In this document: positions 47,318 through 59,293 of the stretch, piece by piece
How positions within the stretch are numbered: the first letter of the stretch is position 1
Layout: the number at the start of each line of letters is the position of its first letter
Origin: Rhododendron vialii
Taxonomy: Eukaryota > Streptophyta > Magnoliopsida > Ericales > Ericaceae
NCBI RefSeq assembly: GCF_030253575.1
Contig: NC_080560.1
Location: forward strand, 44,056,001 to 44,120,000
Direction of reading: 5' to 3'
DNA length: 64,000 nucleotides
Position numbers and translations under genes: made by a program
Notes under the pieces: model-generated
Seen by the model: only the letters and a program-made list of their open reading frames with translations
Database searches by the model: none
What the model was told of the DNA's origin: nothing

Positions 47318-48654
47318 CCAACTTAATTACGACCTTCCTTCCCGCTCCCTCTGTCTAATTATTGAGGAGACTCCTATGTACTATTTCTATATCAAAATCC
47401 GACAATTGTTATCAATTTTTCCCCAACGATGGAGTTTCAATTGCTTTCTCTCTCTGTATATTTGTGTCGCTCCCTCCGGCGCCAGATACCTGGATGGATC
47501 AATGGGGTTAGAGAGAGGACCCGTGTATACGCGAGTTTGTCTATTTATACAAGTGTATGGGATATGCATATCTTGCTATTTTGAATTGGTAATTCTGTCT
47601 TATCTATCGTGGGTCATTGCCAAAACCCCCACCCCCACCCCTTTTGGTCCATATCCTCGCAAATTATTAGACAAGGTGGAATTATTATTAGTATAACTTT
47701 ATCCATGTCATGAAACTCTGTTACAAGTCCGTCAATCCTTGGGATATTTTTACTAGATAGTATAAATTATACACGGATGAGTATACGCAATATAAGTGAA
47801 CTGTTCTAATCTCGATTTATTGTCGCTTAAGTTAATTACCTCTGAAACTTCGTCCGGAGAATCTTGAGTGCCTTAAGCTACTACTAGTGGGCTATGAAAT
47901 TGATTCCTATAACCTTTTTGTTAAGTAGATTGTTTATCCGTCTAGATAAGCAATCCGACCGCGCCCCAAACCCAATGTTTGTGAACCAGATAAGGGGAAA
48001 GTATGAAATCCATGGGATACTTATATCCAGCCATGTTCAAACTATTTTGAACTCTCTTAGCCATTACATATTCGGCTTGTAATTACAACATTGAACTCTC
48101 TTAGCCATTACATATTCGGCTTGTAATTACAACATTACCGTTATTATTTACAGAAATATTATTATCCATCCATATTCATATTGCCAAAGAAGCACTTTAT
48201 TATGAACCGCCCTTGTATAATATTCCCTTTCTACCATATCCCTTTCCTATTATATCCTCACATGTCCCTTCATTACTTATTCAGGGTTGTTAAAGAATTA
48301 GTCGAGGTGTATGTATACAAGTTCAAAGACTCTAAATTGTCTAAAAATATATTGAAATTAAAAAATAATCCTTCAAAATGAATGTCTTCCCAAATCATCA
48401 AGTTTTATTGAGTTATGCTTCAATATTAAGATACTTCAAGTGGACTTGAAAAGAATCAATTACCAAAATTTGGAAGATCTTTAATCCAAGATGCTCTTCA
48501 TAGCTCAATTGGTGAGTGGAATCACATTAAGTCACATGAAAATGCTGCTTATGTGGTATGAACGCATAAATATATTTATTTAATGAAGAACAAATATTTG
48601 CCGATAAAAGAAATGAAGAACAACTATTTTATTAGTCCAGCGTCGTACAATTTT
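47318..48654. other. CIPK1 upstream region
   Basis: Contains the CIPK1 5' leader (CT-rich on the coding side) and promoter, then AT-rich sequence with a 44-bp tandem duplication (48047-48134). No other gene was recognised. Confidence 0.55.
48047..48134. repeat. Exact 44-bp tandem duplication
   Basis: The unit starting TTGAACTCTCTTAGCC occurs at 48047-48090 and 48091-48134 without any difference, which suggests a recent event. Confidence 0.97.
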
Positions 48655-48970
48655 TGTTAGGAATGCCTTGTATTCTTTAGTCCCACATTGGTTAATTATC
48701 TTGTTCCCGTCTTTGTAGCCTATTATAAATAGGGCTTTTGGGGGACTTCTAGGAATTATCTTTTTGGGCTTTCATATTGTGGCCTTTCTAGAGTTACGGA
48801 TTATAGCCGGCTCTTTGTATCTCTTCTTCACGTTGGTTAGTGAATCCTCTCTCTCCTCGCCCGTGGACGTACCCAACTTGGGGAACCACGTACATCTTGT
48901 GTCTTTGTGATTTCTTGTTTAGTTTTCAATTTCTCGTTCTTAGCTTGCATTCATAGCGTTCGTTACAACA
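48655..48970 (+). repeat. 5' LTR of young copia
   Basis: 316 bp, TG to CA. TATAAATA at 48724-48731 is the likely promoter box. CCCACATTGGTTAA near its start is also present in the LTR of the old copia at 3661, which shows distant kinship or convergent promoter parts. Confidence 0.96.
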
Positions 48971-48973
48971 AAC

Positions 48974-48986
48974 TGGTATCAGAGCC
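48974..48986 (+). other. Primer-binding site of young copia
   Basis: TGGTATCAGAGCC lies three bases after the 5' LTR and fits the 3' end of initiator methionine tRNA. Confidence 0.9.
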
Positions 48987-49026
48987 TTAGGTTGCAAAAA
49001 CTAGGGTTTCGTTTCCGATTGTGGCT

Positions 49027-52000
49027 ATGGCGGCTAAATTTGAGATTGCGAAGTTTGATGGGCAGAGCAGCAGTTTCAGTCTTTGGAGAGTAAAGATGAA
49101 GGCTCTGCTAACCCAACAAGGATTGCACAAGGTTTTGTTAGGCAAGACTAGTTCTGGAATCAAAGAGGAAGATTGGGATGATACGGATGCCAAAGCTCTG
49201 AGTTCTATTCAGTTGAGTCTGGCAGATGACGTCCTTCGCGAGGTGGAAGAAGAAACTTCAGCAGCAGGAATTTGGCTGAAGTTGGAAGGCATATATATGA
49301 CGAAGTCGCTCACCAACAGGTTATATCTCAAACAACGTCTTTATGCGTTTCGTATGCGAGAAGGTATACCTGTTAAAGATCATTTAGACGAGTTCAACCG
49401 TATTATTATGGATCTGAAAAATATTGATAGTAAAATTGAGGATGAGGACCAAGCCCTAATTTTGCTATGTTCTTTACCACTTTCGTATGAGCACTTTGTT
49501 ACAACCCTATTGTATGGCAAAGACACGATATCCATGGAGGATGTTAAGGCCAGCCTATATTCGAAAGAATTGAGGAAAAAAGTGTCAGGTGAGGGTGATG
49601 CACATGCGGAGGGTTTGTTTGTTAGGGGAAGAACAACAGAAAGGGTGGAGTCGAGTAATAGGGAAAGATCCAGATCATCAGGTAAGAAGAAGGGAAAGTG
49701 CAATTATTGCAAGAAACCCGGGCACTGGAAAAGTGACTGTTTAAAACTCAAGGAGAAGGAAAAAGAAGACCAGAAAGGGGGTAAAGTAATTGCTGGAATT
49801 GCTGAAAGTTCAGATGAGTCAGATAATGTGTTATCAGTTACAGAGGGCGATTCTCGCTCTAATACCGAGTGGGTTCTAGATTCTGGATGTTCATACCATA
49901 TGTGTCCGCATAGAGAGTGGTTTTCTACTTATGAGGCGGTCAATGGTGGTACAGTTTTGATGGGCAACAACATGGCCTGTAAGACTGTTGGTTCAGGAAC
50001 GATTCAGCTTAGGATGCATGATGGTATTGTTAGGACTTTATCTGAGGTTCGACATGTTCCGGATTTGAAGAAAAATCTTATATCCCTGGGTGCTCTTGAT
50101 TCTCATGGTTGCAAATTCCTCGGTGAAGGTGGAGTTTTGAAAGTCTCAAGGGGTGCATTAGTACTGATGAAGGGTCAGAAGCGTGGTAACCTCTATACAC
50201 TCCAGGGCAGTACAGTTATAGGTGCTGCAGCAACGGTTGCTTCATCCAAGGTTTCAGATTCAGACTTGACTCGTTTGTGGCATATGCGCCTTGGGCATAT
50301 GAGCGAGAGGGGGATGACAGTTTTGAGCAAACAGGGTTTGCTATGTGGCCAGAAAATTGAGAAACTGGATTTCTGTGAGCATTGTGTTTACGGCAAGCAG
50401 TGCAGGGTAAAATTCAGTACAGCTGTTCATCGCACCAAAGGCACGGTGGATTATTTTCACTCGGATCTTTGGGGTCCCGCAGAGGTAACTTCTAAAGGTG
50501 GTTTTCGATATTTTATGAGTATTATCGATGATTTCTCTCGTAAAGTTTGGGTGTATATGTTGAAACATAAGAGTGACGCCTTTAATACATTCAAACAGTT
50601 TAAAACTTTGATTGAGAATCAGACTGGTAAGAAAATAAAACGTTTGAGAACTGATAATGGTATGGAGTTTTGTCTTGGCGAGTTTGATAGGTTCTGCAGT
50701 GATGAGGGCATTGTGAGGCATCACACAGTGAGAAAAACCCCTCAGCAGAATGGTGTGGCTGAACGAATGAACAGGACTCTTTTGGAGAAGGCACGTTGTA
50801 TGTTGTCCAATTCCGGATTGGGCAAAGAATTTTGGGCTGAAGCCGTTTCCACAACATGCTATTTGGTGAACAGGTCTCCGTCGACTGCTATTGAGTGTAA
50901 GACTCCGTTTGAGGTATGGTCAGGTCATCCGGCTGATTATTCTGTGTTGCGTGTTTTTGGGTGTCCAGCTTACGCTCATGTGAATGAAGGTAAACTGGAG
51001 CCACGGGCCAAGAAGTGTATTTTCTTGGGTTATGCAGCAGGTGTCAAAGGGTACAGGTTATGGTGCTCTGATGATTTGAAGTTTTTGATCAGTAGGGATG
51101 TGACTTTTGATGAAAATTATCTGATTAAGGAGTCTAAGCAGGTTGATGATACAATTCAGGAACATAGTGTTCCAAAGCAGGTGGAGTTTTTGGGTGAAGC
51201 TTCCGACTCAGGGAAGAAGCACATTGAGAAGCCAATTGAAGAGGAGTTCAAGAGTTCAGACACAGAGGTTGATGCATTAGTTGAGCAACCACGCACTATT
51301 GCTAAAGATAGGCCAAGGAGGGAGATTCGGCCTCCTGAAAGGTATTCGGCTTATTCTGAGATGGTGGCCTATGCTTTATCAGTTGCTGAAACAGTTGAGT
51401 ATGAGGAGCCTTCAAGCTATACGGAAGCTGTTTTGAGCGCTGAGTCTGCACAGTGGTTTGTTGCTATGAATGAGGAGATTGAGTCTCTTCAGAAGAATCA
51501 GACATGGGAGTTAGTAGAACCGCTGAAAGGGAAGAGGATTGTTGGATGCAAGTGGATCTTCAAGCGCAAACCAGGTATTCCAGGGGTAGAAGACGCTCGG
51601 TTTAAAGCTCGGCTAGTGGCGAAAGGATACAGCCAGAAGGAGGGTGTTGACTACAATGAGGTATTTTCACCAGTTGTAAAACATAGTTCCATTCGCACTT
51701 TACTTGCTATTGTTGCATGTTATGATCTTGAGTTAGAGCAACTTGATGTCAAAACTGCGTTTTTGCACGGCGAGCTTGAGGAACAGATTTATATGCGTCA
51801 GCCTTAGGGATTTGTTGTTTCTGGTAAGGAGGATCACGTTTGTTTACTTCGTAAATCTTTGTATGGCCTCAAGCAATCCCCTAGGCAGTGGTATAAGCGG
51901 TTTGATACTTTTATGATAAGCCAGTCATATTCAAGAAGTGAGTATGACAGTTGTGTATATTTTCGAAAACTTCCAGATGGTTCATTTGTTTATCTACTGT

Positions 52001-52971
52001 TGTATGTTGATGATATGCTTATTGCTGCCAAGAGTGTGTCAGAAATCAACAGGTTGAAACAACAGTTAGGTGGTGAATTTGAGATGAAAGATTTGGGTGC
52101 GGCAAAACGTATTTTGGGTATGGAGATTTGCAGAGATCGAGTAGCTGGCAAATTATTTTTGAATCAGAAGTCTTATGTTCTTAAAGTACTTGAGCGCTTT
52201 GCCATGCAGAACTCGAAGCCAGTAAGTACCCCTTTGGCAGCACACTTTCGACTTTCAGCTGAGTTGTCACCACAGTCGGAGGATGAGGAGAAGTATATGT
52301 CTCAGGTTCCATATTCGTGCGCAGTTGGGAGCCTTATGTACGCCATGGTATGTACTCGTCCTGATATTTCACATGCAGTTAGTGTCGTTAGTCGTTATAT
52401 GGGGCGTCCAGGAAAGGCACATTGGGAGGCTGTGAAATGGATACTACGGTATTTGTGCGGAACTGCAGGTGTTGGTCTATTGTTTGGGATTGTCAATTCT
52501 GGTGATCATGCTGTTGGTTATGTTGATTCGGATTTTGCCGGTGACCACGATAAGAGGAGGTCTCTGACAGGTTATGTCTTTACTCTGTCCGGAAGTGCCA
52601 TTAGTTGGAAAGCTACTTTACAGGCTACAGTTGCGCTGTCTACAACAGAAGCGGAGTATATGGCCATTGCTGAAGCTGTGAAGGAGGCATTGTGGATGAG
52701 AGGTTTGCTTTGTGAGCTTGGTCTTGCACAGGGTGTGAGTTCAGTATTTTGTGATTCGCAGAGTGCTATACATTTGACTAAAAATCTGATGTATCATGAG
52801 AGGACTAAGCATATCGATGTCAGGTATCACTTCGTTCGGGATATCATCTCACAGAAGCAAGTTGAGGTGAAGAAAGTGGGTACGGCAGATAACCCAGCAG
52901 ATATGTTGACTAAACCGGTTCCGGTTGCCAAGTTCAAGCATTGCTTGGGCTTGCTTGGTATTTGCAGTTGA
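49027..52971 (+). pseudogene. Copia gag-pol polyprotein with a single in-frame TAG
   Basis: The ATG at 49027 opens a 1315-codon frame ending at TGA 52969-52971. Gag (about 1-220) has FDGQSSSFSLWRVKM and the zinc knuckle CNYCKKPGHWKSDC at 225-238. Protease is WVLDSGCSYHM (D near 285). Integrase has HMRLGHMS, a DLWGP aspartate, RTDNGMEF and QQNGVAER. RT has GCKWIFKRK, LDVKTAFLHGELEEQIYM and YVDD (993-996). RNase H has VDSDFAGD and ends with the usual TKHIDVRYHFVRD and DMLTKPVP parts. TAG at 51805-51807 (codon 927) replaces what is usually a glutamate codon in the QPEGF motif of RT; no other damage was seen. Readthrough cannot be excluded but is not typical for this family. Confidence 0.94.
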
Positions 52972-53065
52972 TCGCCCCTCGGGGGCATTTGGCGAGTGAG
53001 AGGTTAGAAGGGGATAGCTATATTTGGTGATTTGGTTCAGTGGAATTCAAGTCAAGGTGGAGAAT

Positions 53066-53381
53066 TGTTAGGAATGCCTTGTATTCTTTAGTCCCACATT
53101 GGTTAATTATCTTGTTCCCGTTTTTGTAGCCTATTATAAATAGGGCTTTTGGGGGACTTCTAGGAATTATCTTTTTGGGCTTTCATATTGTGGCCTTTCT
53201 AGAGTTACGGATTATAGCCGGCTCTTTGTATCTCTTCTTCACGTTGGTTAGTGAATCCTCTCTCTCCTCGCCCGTGGACGTACCCAACTTGGGGAACCAC
53301 GTACATCTTGTGTCTTTGTGATTTCTTGTTTAGTTTTCAATTTCTCGTTCTTAGCTTGTATTCATAGCGTTCGTTACAACA
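53066..53381 (+). repeat. 3' LTR of young copia
   Basis: 316 bp. It matches the 5' copy except for two C/T differences seen by eye (in the TTCCCGT(C/T)TTTG and AGCTTG(C/T)ATTC words). Confidence 0.96.
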
Positions 53382-54589
53382 ATTTTGAACCGAAATAATG
53401 ATTAAGAAGGTATTTCGTTTACACACCCTTCATTTACTAGCCCTAGGTTGGGTAAAAAAAATAGTTGGATTATTGGTTGGTCAGCCAAATGAAATAAGCA
53501 TACTTTTTTTCAGCCATATTAGCCAATTATAAGCCCAAACTTGTAGGATTATTGCTCCCCAATAAACCAATAGGCAGAAGTACTTATATATATATATTTT
53601 TGGCCAAACAAGCCTTTAAATATTGGATTTGCTTATAGTAATTGACACGGAACATGAGGAGGGCCAAGTTGGCAACCCATGTGTCTGACTTGGAGTTCCA
53701 GCTGTAAAACGTTGAAGTTGTTGTTAATCACACCACGTTTCTTTCTCATCCTTCCCTTGTAAGCAAGTATATATCAAGGACAAGGAGGACTCTTACCAAT
53801 ATTTGGACACCTTCGAATCATGAGCTTATTATTATAAAATTCAACGTTTTCTAGTTTTACTAGTACACTTGTTTAGCGTAACGCGTTAATCAATGGGGGT
53901 GGTGGGGTAAACGGAGACGTTTGGGTTGCTTTGGCGGTCAAATAAAGGCAAATTACAAGTCAATATATACTACAGTAGTATATATGATTCAACGTGGCAA
54001 AGTTCCAGAGGCAGTCTAATTGATTCTTTAATCTTTATCATTAGTTAGTTAGTTAGATCAGATTGACAGATTGGGCTTGCTAAATAAACTTCTTTAATAC
54101 TAGTAAGCACATGTTACGCCTACGTGGATTCCCCTTAGTTGGTTTTGGTAAACAATAAAAACTAAACGTCCAGGTAAGTGCGTGCATATATTATTTGTGG
54201 ACTCGGAAATATATTACTAGCTGATACACCCATTCTATCAACTCTTTCTTTTTTGTACATCAATCAATGTCCTGCGTTCATATACGTACGCATACAACCG
54301 ATTCCCCAAAAAAAACTAAACCAATCTAGCTAATCAGTATAGCGGAGTTAGTTGCATTATGGATGAGAGCGCATGCTCATTCGCTTGAAACTCTGTTTAA
54401 TGTGGTACCTTCTTTTCATAAGTTTTATTGAATTTCCGTTTGACCGGAAAAAAGAAAAAAAAAAAGTATAGCTGAGTTAGGATTTTGATCGGAGGGGAAC
54501 CAACTTAATAAAACATCTATCTACTATAAAACTGATCCATCATCACGTATGCATGGTTACTGTCTAGTTGAAAAGAAATTAACCTGGAG

Positions 54590-55150
54590 GGTTTTAATTC
54601 GCGAATGAACACAACTAAAATGAATTGCGAAACTATCGACCCACCCGGCCAACAAAACTGATTTATATGGGAAGATTTTTTCTTAAATTAGGATTGTTCT
54701 TACCCTTTTGTTTAGTTTACAAAAAAAACACACACCAAAAAAATTGAAATTGATCAACCGATAAACAAAAATATTTCTTACCCTTTTGTTTAGTTTACGA
54801 TCTACCTTGCACTAATTTTATACATGAAATTTTATTACTTTCTATCTTTTCATAACAAAAGAGAGTTGGGATAGGAAATGTTAAAGAAGATTTCACTTTG
54901 CTTCAGAGAGAGAGAGAGAGTGCTAAGGTTTTAAAAATTACTTTCCTTTTTAAAATCCGGCTTTTTTTTTTACAATAAAATTTTATTACTTTCTATCTTT
55001 TCATAACAAAAAAGAGTTGGAATAGGAAAGGTTAGAGAAGATTAAAAATATGATTTTCCAGCCCCAGGACTCTTCTCAGCCGTAGGATTTATGAGAGATA
55101 AGTTTGGACCGTTGGATTTATATACATATGATTCAAATACTGAGTTGTTT

Positions 55151-55182
<32 letters not shown>
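54590..55182 (-). mobile_element. Helitron-related copy, opposite orientation
   Basis: Read on the minus strand it follows the Helitron at 26312-26835 for most of its length: an AT-rich TCTATATATA start, TGAATCATATGTA, CTCATAAATCCTACGGCTG, TTTCCTATTCCAACTC, AAACTAAACAAAAGGGTAAG, TTGATCAATTTCAATT-like and AATTCATTTTAGTTGTGTTC. An internal segment (TTATTACTTTCTATC to CCAACTC) is duplicated. The last 30-40 bases differ from the first copy, so the 3' end is uncertain. Confidence 0.6.
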
Positions 55183-55186
<4 letters not shown>

Positions 55187-55192
55187 GTACTA

Positions 55193-55454
55193 TCCAATCG
55201 GATTTCGATGATCCGAGCCGCTCAATGTGTTCAGAACGTGATTTTAAGGGTATTTGTGAGAAATCGGCAAAAAAAATGACCGGTAAAGGCTTGATTTGAG
55301 AAGTTTTTATTTGAACCGTTTGATAAAAAACAAACAAAAACTGCTCGGATGAACCCCTTCTCAGTCTTTTTTTTTTTGCTGATTCCTCGCATGTAACCTT
55401 AAAATCACGTTCTGAACACATTGAGCGGCTCGGATCATCAAAATTCGATTGGAA
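55193..55454. mobile_element. Foldback MITE, copy 1 (left end shortened)
   Basis: Arms of about 100 bases pair around a centre near 55325; the clearest part is GATCCGAGCCGCTCAATG (left) against CATTGAGCGGCTCGGATC (right). It shares its arms with the element at 62396-62774. The left flank is a (TA)n run and the right flank soon enters TATATATATA. The outermost part present in copy 2 is missing on the left. Confidence 0.75.
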
Positions 55455-56224
55455 AAGGGAAGTCCGCATTTTATTAAAATAAGGAGGTCTTTATAAGAAG
55501 GGGACATATATATATTATCTCAAGTCCGACATTCTTGCATGTGAATTTAATTAATTTGTAAATCCTTAGTATTATTATTATGGTCATAGGATACCAAATC
55601 TTTCACGTCCCTTTTTTTAATTATATATTTTATATAAGCATCGGTGTTATTTAATTACTACTCCATGCATGATTGACCCTGATCCCTTCCCCACTAGTAC
55701 TATATATATATATCCTTTATTAAAACAATACTTTTTCATGTAGTATTAGATTAGATTAATTCTATAACCTTAATTAGTTGCTAGCTAGCTAGCTAGATAG
55801 CCACGCATGCATTACATAACTAGCTACTATTGGACCGTACGTGAAAATTGGAGTAAGAAAAGAAAAAGAAAAAAGTAAATTAGTGATCAACCACCGGCCG
55901 TATCACATGTGAATAAACTACGTGCGTACGCTCTTATATATATTCTACTACTCACTTATTAGTGGAGTGGTACTTAATTGACAACTGTAGTATTTGCTTT
56001 CCCAATTTTTTAAAAATTGATTTGCTTCAGTACTAGCCTTGTGGGAGACTATCATTTCATTAAATGATAATTTGGTTTCAACGTACGTCAGTCAATTACT
56101 AGCTACGTCAGTCAATTACTAGCTCGACCCTTAATTTAAGGGAGTATCCATGTGGCCGGATTATTGTTTTGGTACCAGCCACTTATCCCATGCATCTTAT
56201 GAAATGACCGAATTATATTATCAT

Positions 56225-56256
<32 letters not shown>

Positions 56257-57900
56257 AAGTCTCAACTGAACTTGAGCTTAGATGTTGTGTTGGAATCTTC
56301 CCAACTTTGTTGTTTGGTTCTTTTTTTTTTTCTTTCTAAAAAATTCAAGAGGTTGTGAGGGATAAGTTGAGATTTCACGAGCAGGAGCACTAGGAGAGTT
56401 TTTGTTCAGTTTTTGAGCTCTCTCTCAATGCATTTCATTTCATATTGTACTAATGTTATTATGATCTTCATCATATATAAAATTCCTTTTGCGGATAAAA
56501 AAAAACTGAAGTGGTTGTTCTATTTGCAAACAAGGTTTTATATTCGAGGTTAATTATGGAGATGTTTCGGATGCAACTATGCACAACTTATATAATAATC
56601 CGCTAAGATTTAATTATAACTTGCAAAAAAAAAAAACATGGTCACAGTTAGTGGTGATAAGACCTTTGACCAACTTTTTTTTTGAAAGGGAGAGTTTTTT
56701 TAGTTTTTTTGTTAAATGAATTGACTGTTTTCAAAAAAAAAAAAAAAAAACCTTTGACCAACTAACCATATAGTTGCTCAAGGGGCCGGTTAGCTAGTGC
56801 TCTAAGAGTTTTGACTTAATAAGAGTTTGTTTCTTCTCACGGTCTCATATATGTTTAAAATTTATTTAAAGTGTTATCAATTTTTATGAGATTAATTCAT
56901 ACGGACTTTTTTGTGACTATAATTTGGGAGGTGGCGAAATGAAAGAACGTATAAACTGATCGCGACACTTCGAGTTATCAACAAAACTCTATGGGCGAGG
57001 AATTTTAGATATGGTGCACAGACAAAACATATGTCAAGTTGGAGGCCAATTCATTTGGGATTTGGGATGCGCTAGGGTGCGTTATTTTGCACTCGTTCTA
57101 GCTCTAATGGAATAATTGACTAGCCCTTTTCTTTCTTTAACAAATACTATACTCCACCCGAATTTGTCCTCCGGAAAAGAAGGGCAATTTTGAAAGAAGA
57201 CCGAAGACGTAGAAATTTGGGTTTGGCATGCACGTAATCTTTGGGGTCTCCGTCGTCATCAAACACGTTTCTTCTTGATCTGTTGTCAAAAAAACAATCG
57301 ATCACACGTTTCTCATATGACCAATTAAACGTACTAAAGTACTCTATCTCGATCAATTGGAGAAGCTTACAAGCTACCATATATGAATATATATCCCATC
57401 CTCCCCTGACAGCTTCAATTCCTACGCACGTACGTACTACCTTCTAACTTGCAGTCAAAGAAAAAGCAAGCCAGCGGAAAATTGTTCAATGCCCTTAAAG
57501 CATTGCTATGTGGTACCCCAAGTTCTTTCTCCACCTAACATCAGTGCGAGCTCCTCGCTAATGTGTGGTAGAAAAGAGTTTGAAGTGGCTCCTATGGTTG
57601 ACCGCAAGCCAGCCAGGGTTTTCAAAACCCCGTGTTATACATGTGGACTATCTCAAAAGCAACAACACTATATTCGTGTTAAGAATACCTAATTAATTAA
57701 TTTCTCTTATACGTTGTCATCAGTTAAATCAGCTTCCAATCATGTAGTACTCGACATATTTTTCGGAATACATGCATATACACGATTTTGTGGTTGAAGT
57801 TAGAAATTTTGTTCAGAGAGGGCCAAAAGGGCATTCAAAGGAAGAGAAAAAAGAAGAAGAAGAATTCGTCATCCTACAGTTCTAGATCTCATACATGTGA

Positions 57901-58319
57901 GGTCAAGCTCTTGTCCAGTATTCTTTACTGTCCAGTTCCGGCCAGTCAGCCATTTTCCGGCGAAAATTGATTTTTTTCAATGATTGAATTCGTTCATATT
58001 TTAGATCTCGTCGATATGCATAACCATGCCAAAAATCATGTCCATTGGATATATTTGAATACACGATCAGAATCCGACTATTTTGAAAAAAATACATACC
58101 CACACTGGATTGGAACCCATCTCATCCATTTGTCCAAAATAAATGTGTTCCGATCGTGCACTAAACAATATCCGATAGACATGATTTTAGACATGGTTAT
58201 GCATCTCGACGAGATCTAAAATATAAACGAATCCGATCATTGAAAAAAATCGATGTTCGCTGGAAAATGGCTGACTGGCCGGAACTGGACAGTAAAGAAT
58301 ACTAGACAGGAGCTTGACC
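57901..58319. mobile_element. Mutator-type MITE with 11-bp target duplication
   Basis: The element starts GGTCAAGCTC and ends GAGCTTGACC, with inverted arms of roughly 190 bases covering AGTATTCTTTACTGTCCAGT, CCAGTCAGCCATTTTCC and AGATCTCGTCGA. CATACATGTGA flanks both sides exactly (57890-57900 and 58320-58330). Long terminal repeats plus an 11-bp duplication indicate a Mutator-like non-autonomous element, 419 bp long. No transposase is encoded. Confidence 0.88.
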
Positions 58320-58330
58320 CATACATGTGA

Positions 58331-59284
58331 ATCTGATTTCGTAACTAAGTCATTGAATTAATAGTGAGAGCAAATTAAAACGATTGGATATACACATGCA
58401 TAGATAAGAAATAACGGGGATGAAAGTCGAAATATTGCCATTCTAGCAACTTGATTGCCTGATTAACAATTGGGGATCAGAGGCGATGTAAGGAGAATAT
58501 TGCATGCGATCGATTAACATTCATAATGGTTACTGTATTTTTAAGTCTAATTCCTATCCTTCTTGTGGATCTCTTGTCATAGCCGGTGACTAATTACCTC
58601 GTTAATTAATTAATAGTGGCCTAAAGGGTGGCACAAATCCGTACGTTGAGAAGAACAAATATATCAAAGGTACTATTATGTATGGCTAATATTGGATAGA
58701 GGAAATTAAAAGGGTGGAGCTGGAGCATGCATGTGATCTGGGAGCTAGGGAGGCTAAAGTGGTGCAATTAGTAATTAATAATTGAAGCCATGGTCCCGGA
58801 AGCCGCAACTAGGTTTAGTTTTTGTTGCTGCGGTGCCCAGCATTAAAGTTAGGAGGATATACTATAAATTGTTAGGAAATAGATAGAAGTTGGAAAATCG
58901 CATGAAAAATATCAATGTTAACTTGGGACGCTATGTCCTCAAGACAGATTTGTAATCGCTACAATACTTGCGGAATCTTTGGACGTCTATCTTTCAGGAT
59001 AATATATATAAATGATCGGAATCCCACTACAATCGAGAGGCCTGGAGAACCAACTCGAATTTTGTACTCCCTCGTATGAAGATTCAAGATTTACATGAAT
59101 ATGGAAAATCAATCCAAGAACCCCTCAAAAACAAGTTTAAAACTGATGAAAACACACACACACACACAGAAGTGTCTATTCTATTCTAAACAGTCACGAA
59201 TAGAAGATTACATAATTGTTCATACGAACAAGAGTCAATAAATAGAGGCAACTCTAGCTATGAAATAACTAATTAATCCATCAA
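58331..59284. other. Unassigned AT-rich sequence
   Basis: No coding frame, RNA gene or clear repeat structure was recognised. A short (CA)n run lies near 59153-59168. Confidence 0.5.
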
Positions 59285-59293
59285 AAAATAATA

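Larger units (their letters stand above)
48655..53381 (+). mobile_element. Young, nearly intact Ty1/copia retrotransposon (Tork/TNT1-like)
   Basis: The element is 4727 bp with 316-bp LTRs (48655-48970 and 53066-53381) starting TGTTAGGAAT and ending TTACAACA, and a perfect target duplication ATTTT (48650-48654 and 53382-53386). Primer site TGGTATCAGAGCC is at 48974-48986 and a purine-rich tract (AAGGTGGAGAA) lies before the 3' LTR. The LTRs differ at only 2 of 316 sites by hand count. One long gag-pol frame is interrupted once. Structure and low divergence point to a recent insertion. Confidence 0.96.
53382..57900. other. AT-rich region with repeats, no firm gene
   Basis: Open frames here are short and lack family signatures, including 57147-57380 (minus) and 57489-57692 (plus). 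It contains a Helitron-like copy (54590-55182), a TA run, a foldback (55193-55454), a CT-rich run near 56226-56256 and a 20-base tandem duplication (TACGTCAGTCAATTACTAGC) near 56083-56122. Confidence 0.5.

Noticed and set aside
55155-55469. 104-codon minus-strand open frame
   Set aside because: It is the translation of a foldback element and a TA run; both strands and both copies give similar meaningless frames.
57147-57692. Possible small genes before the Mutator-type MITE
   Set aside because: Both frames (minus 57147-57380, plus 57489-57692) lack recognisable domains and splice-supported extensions.
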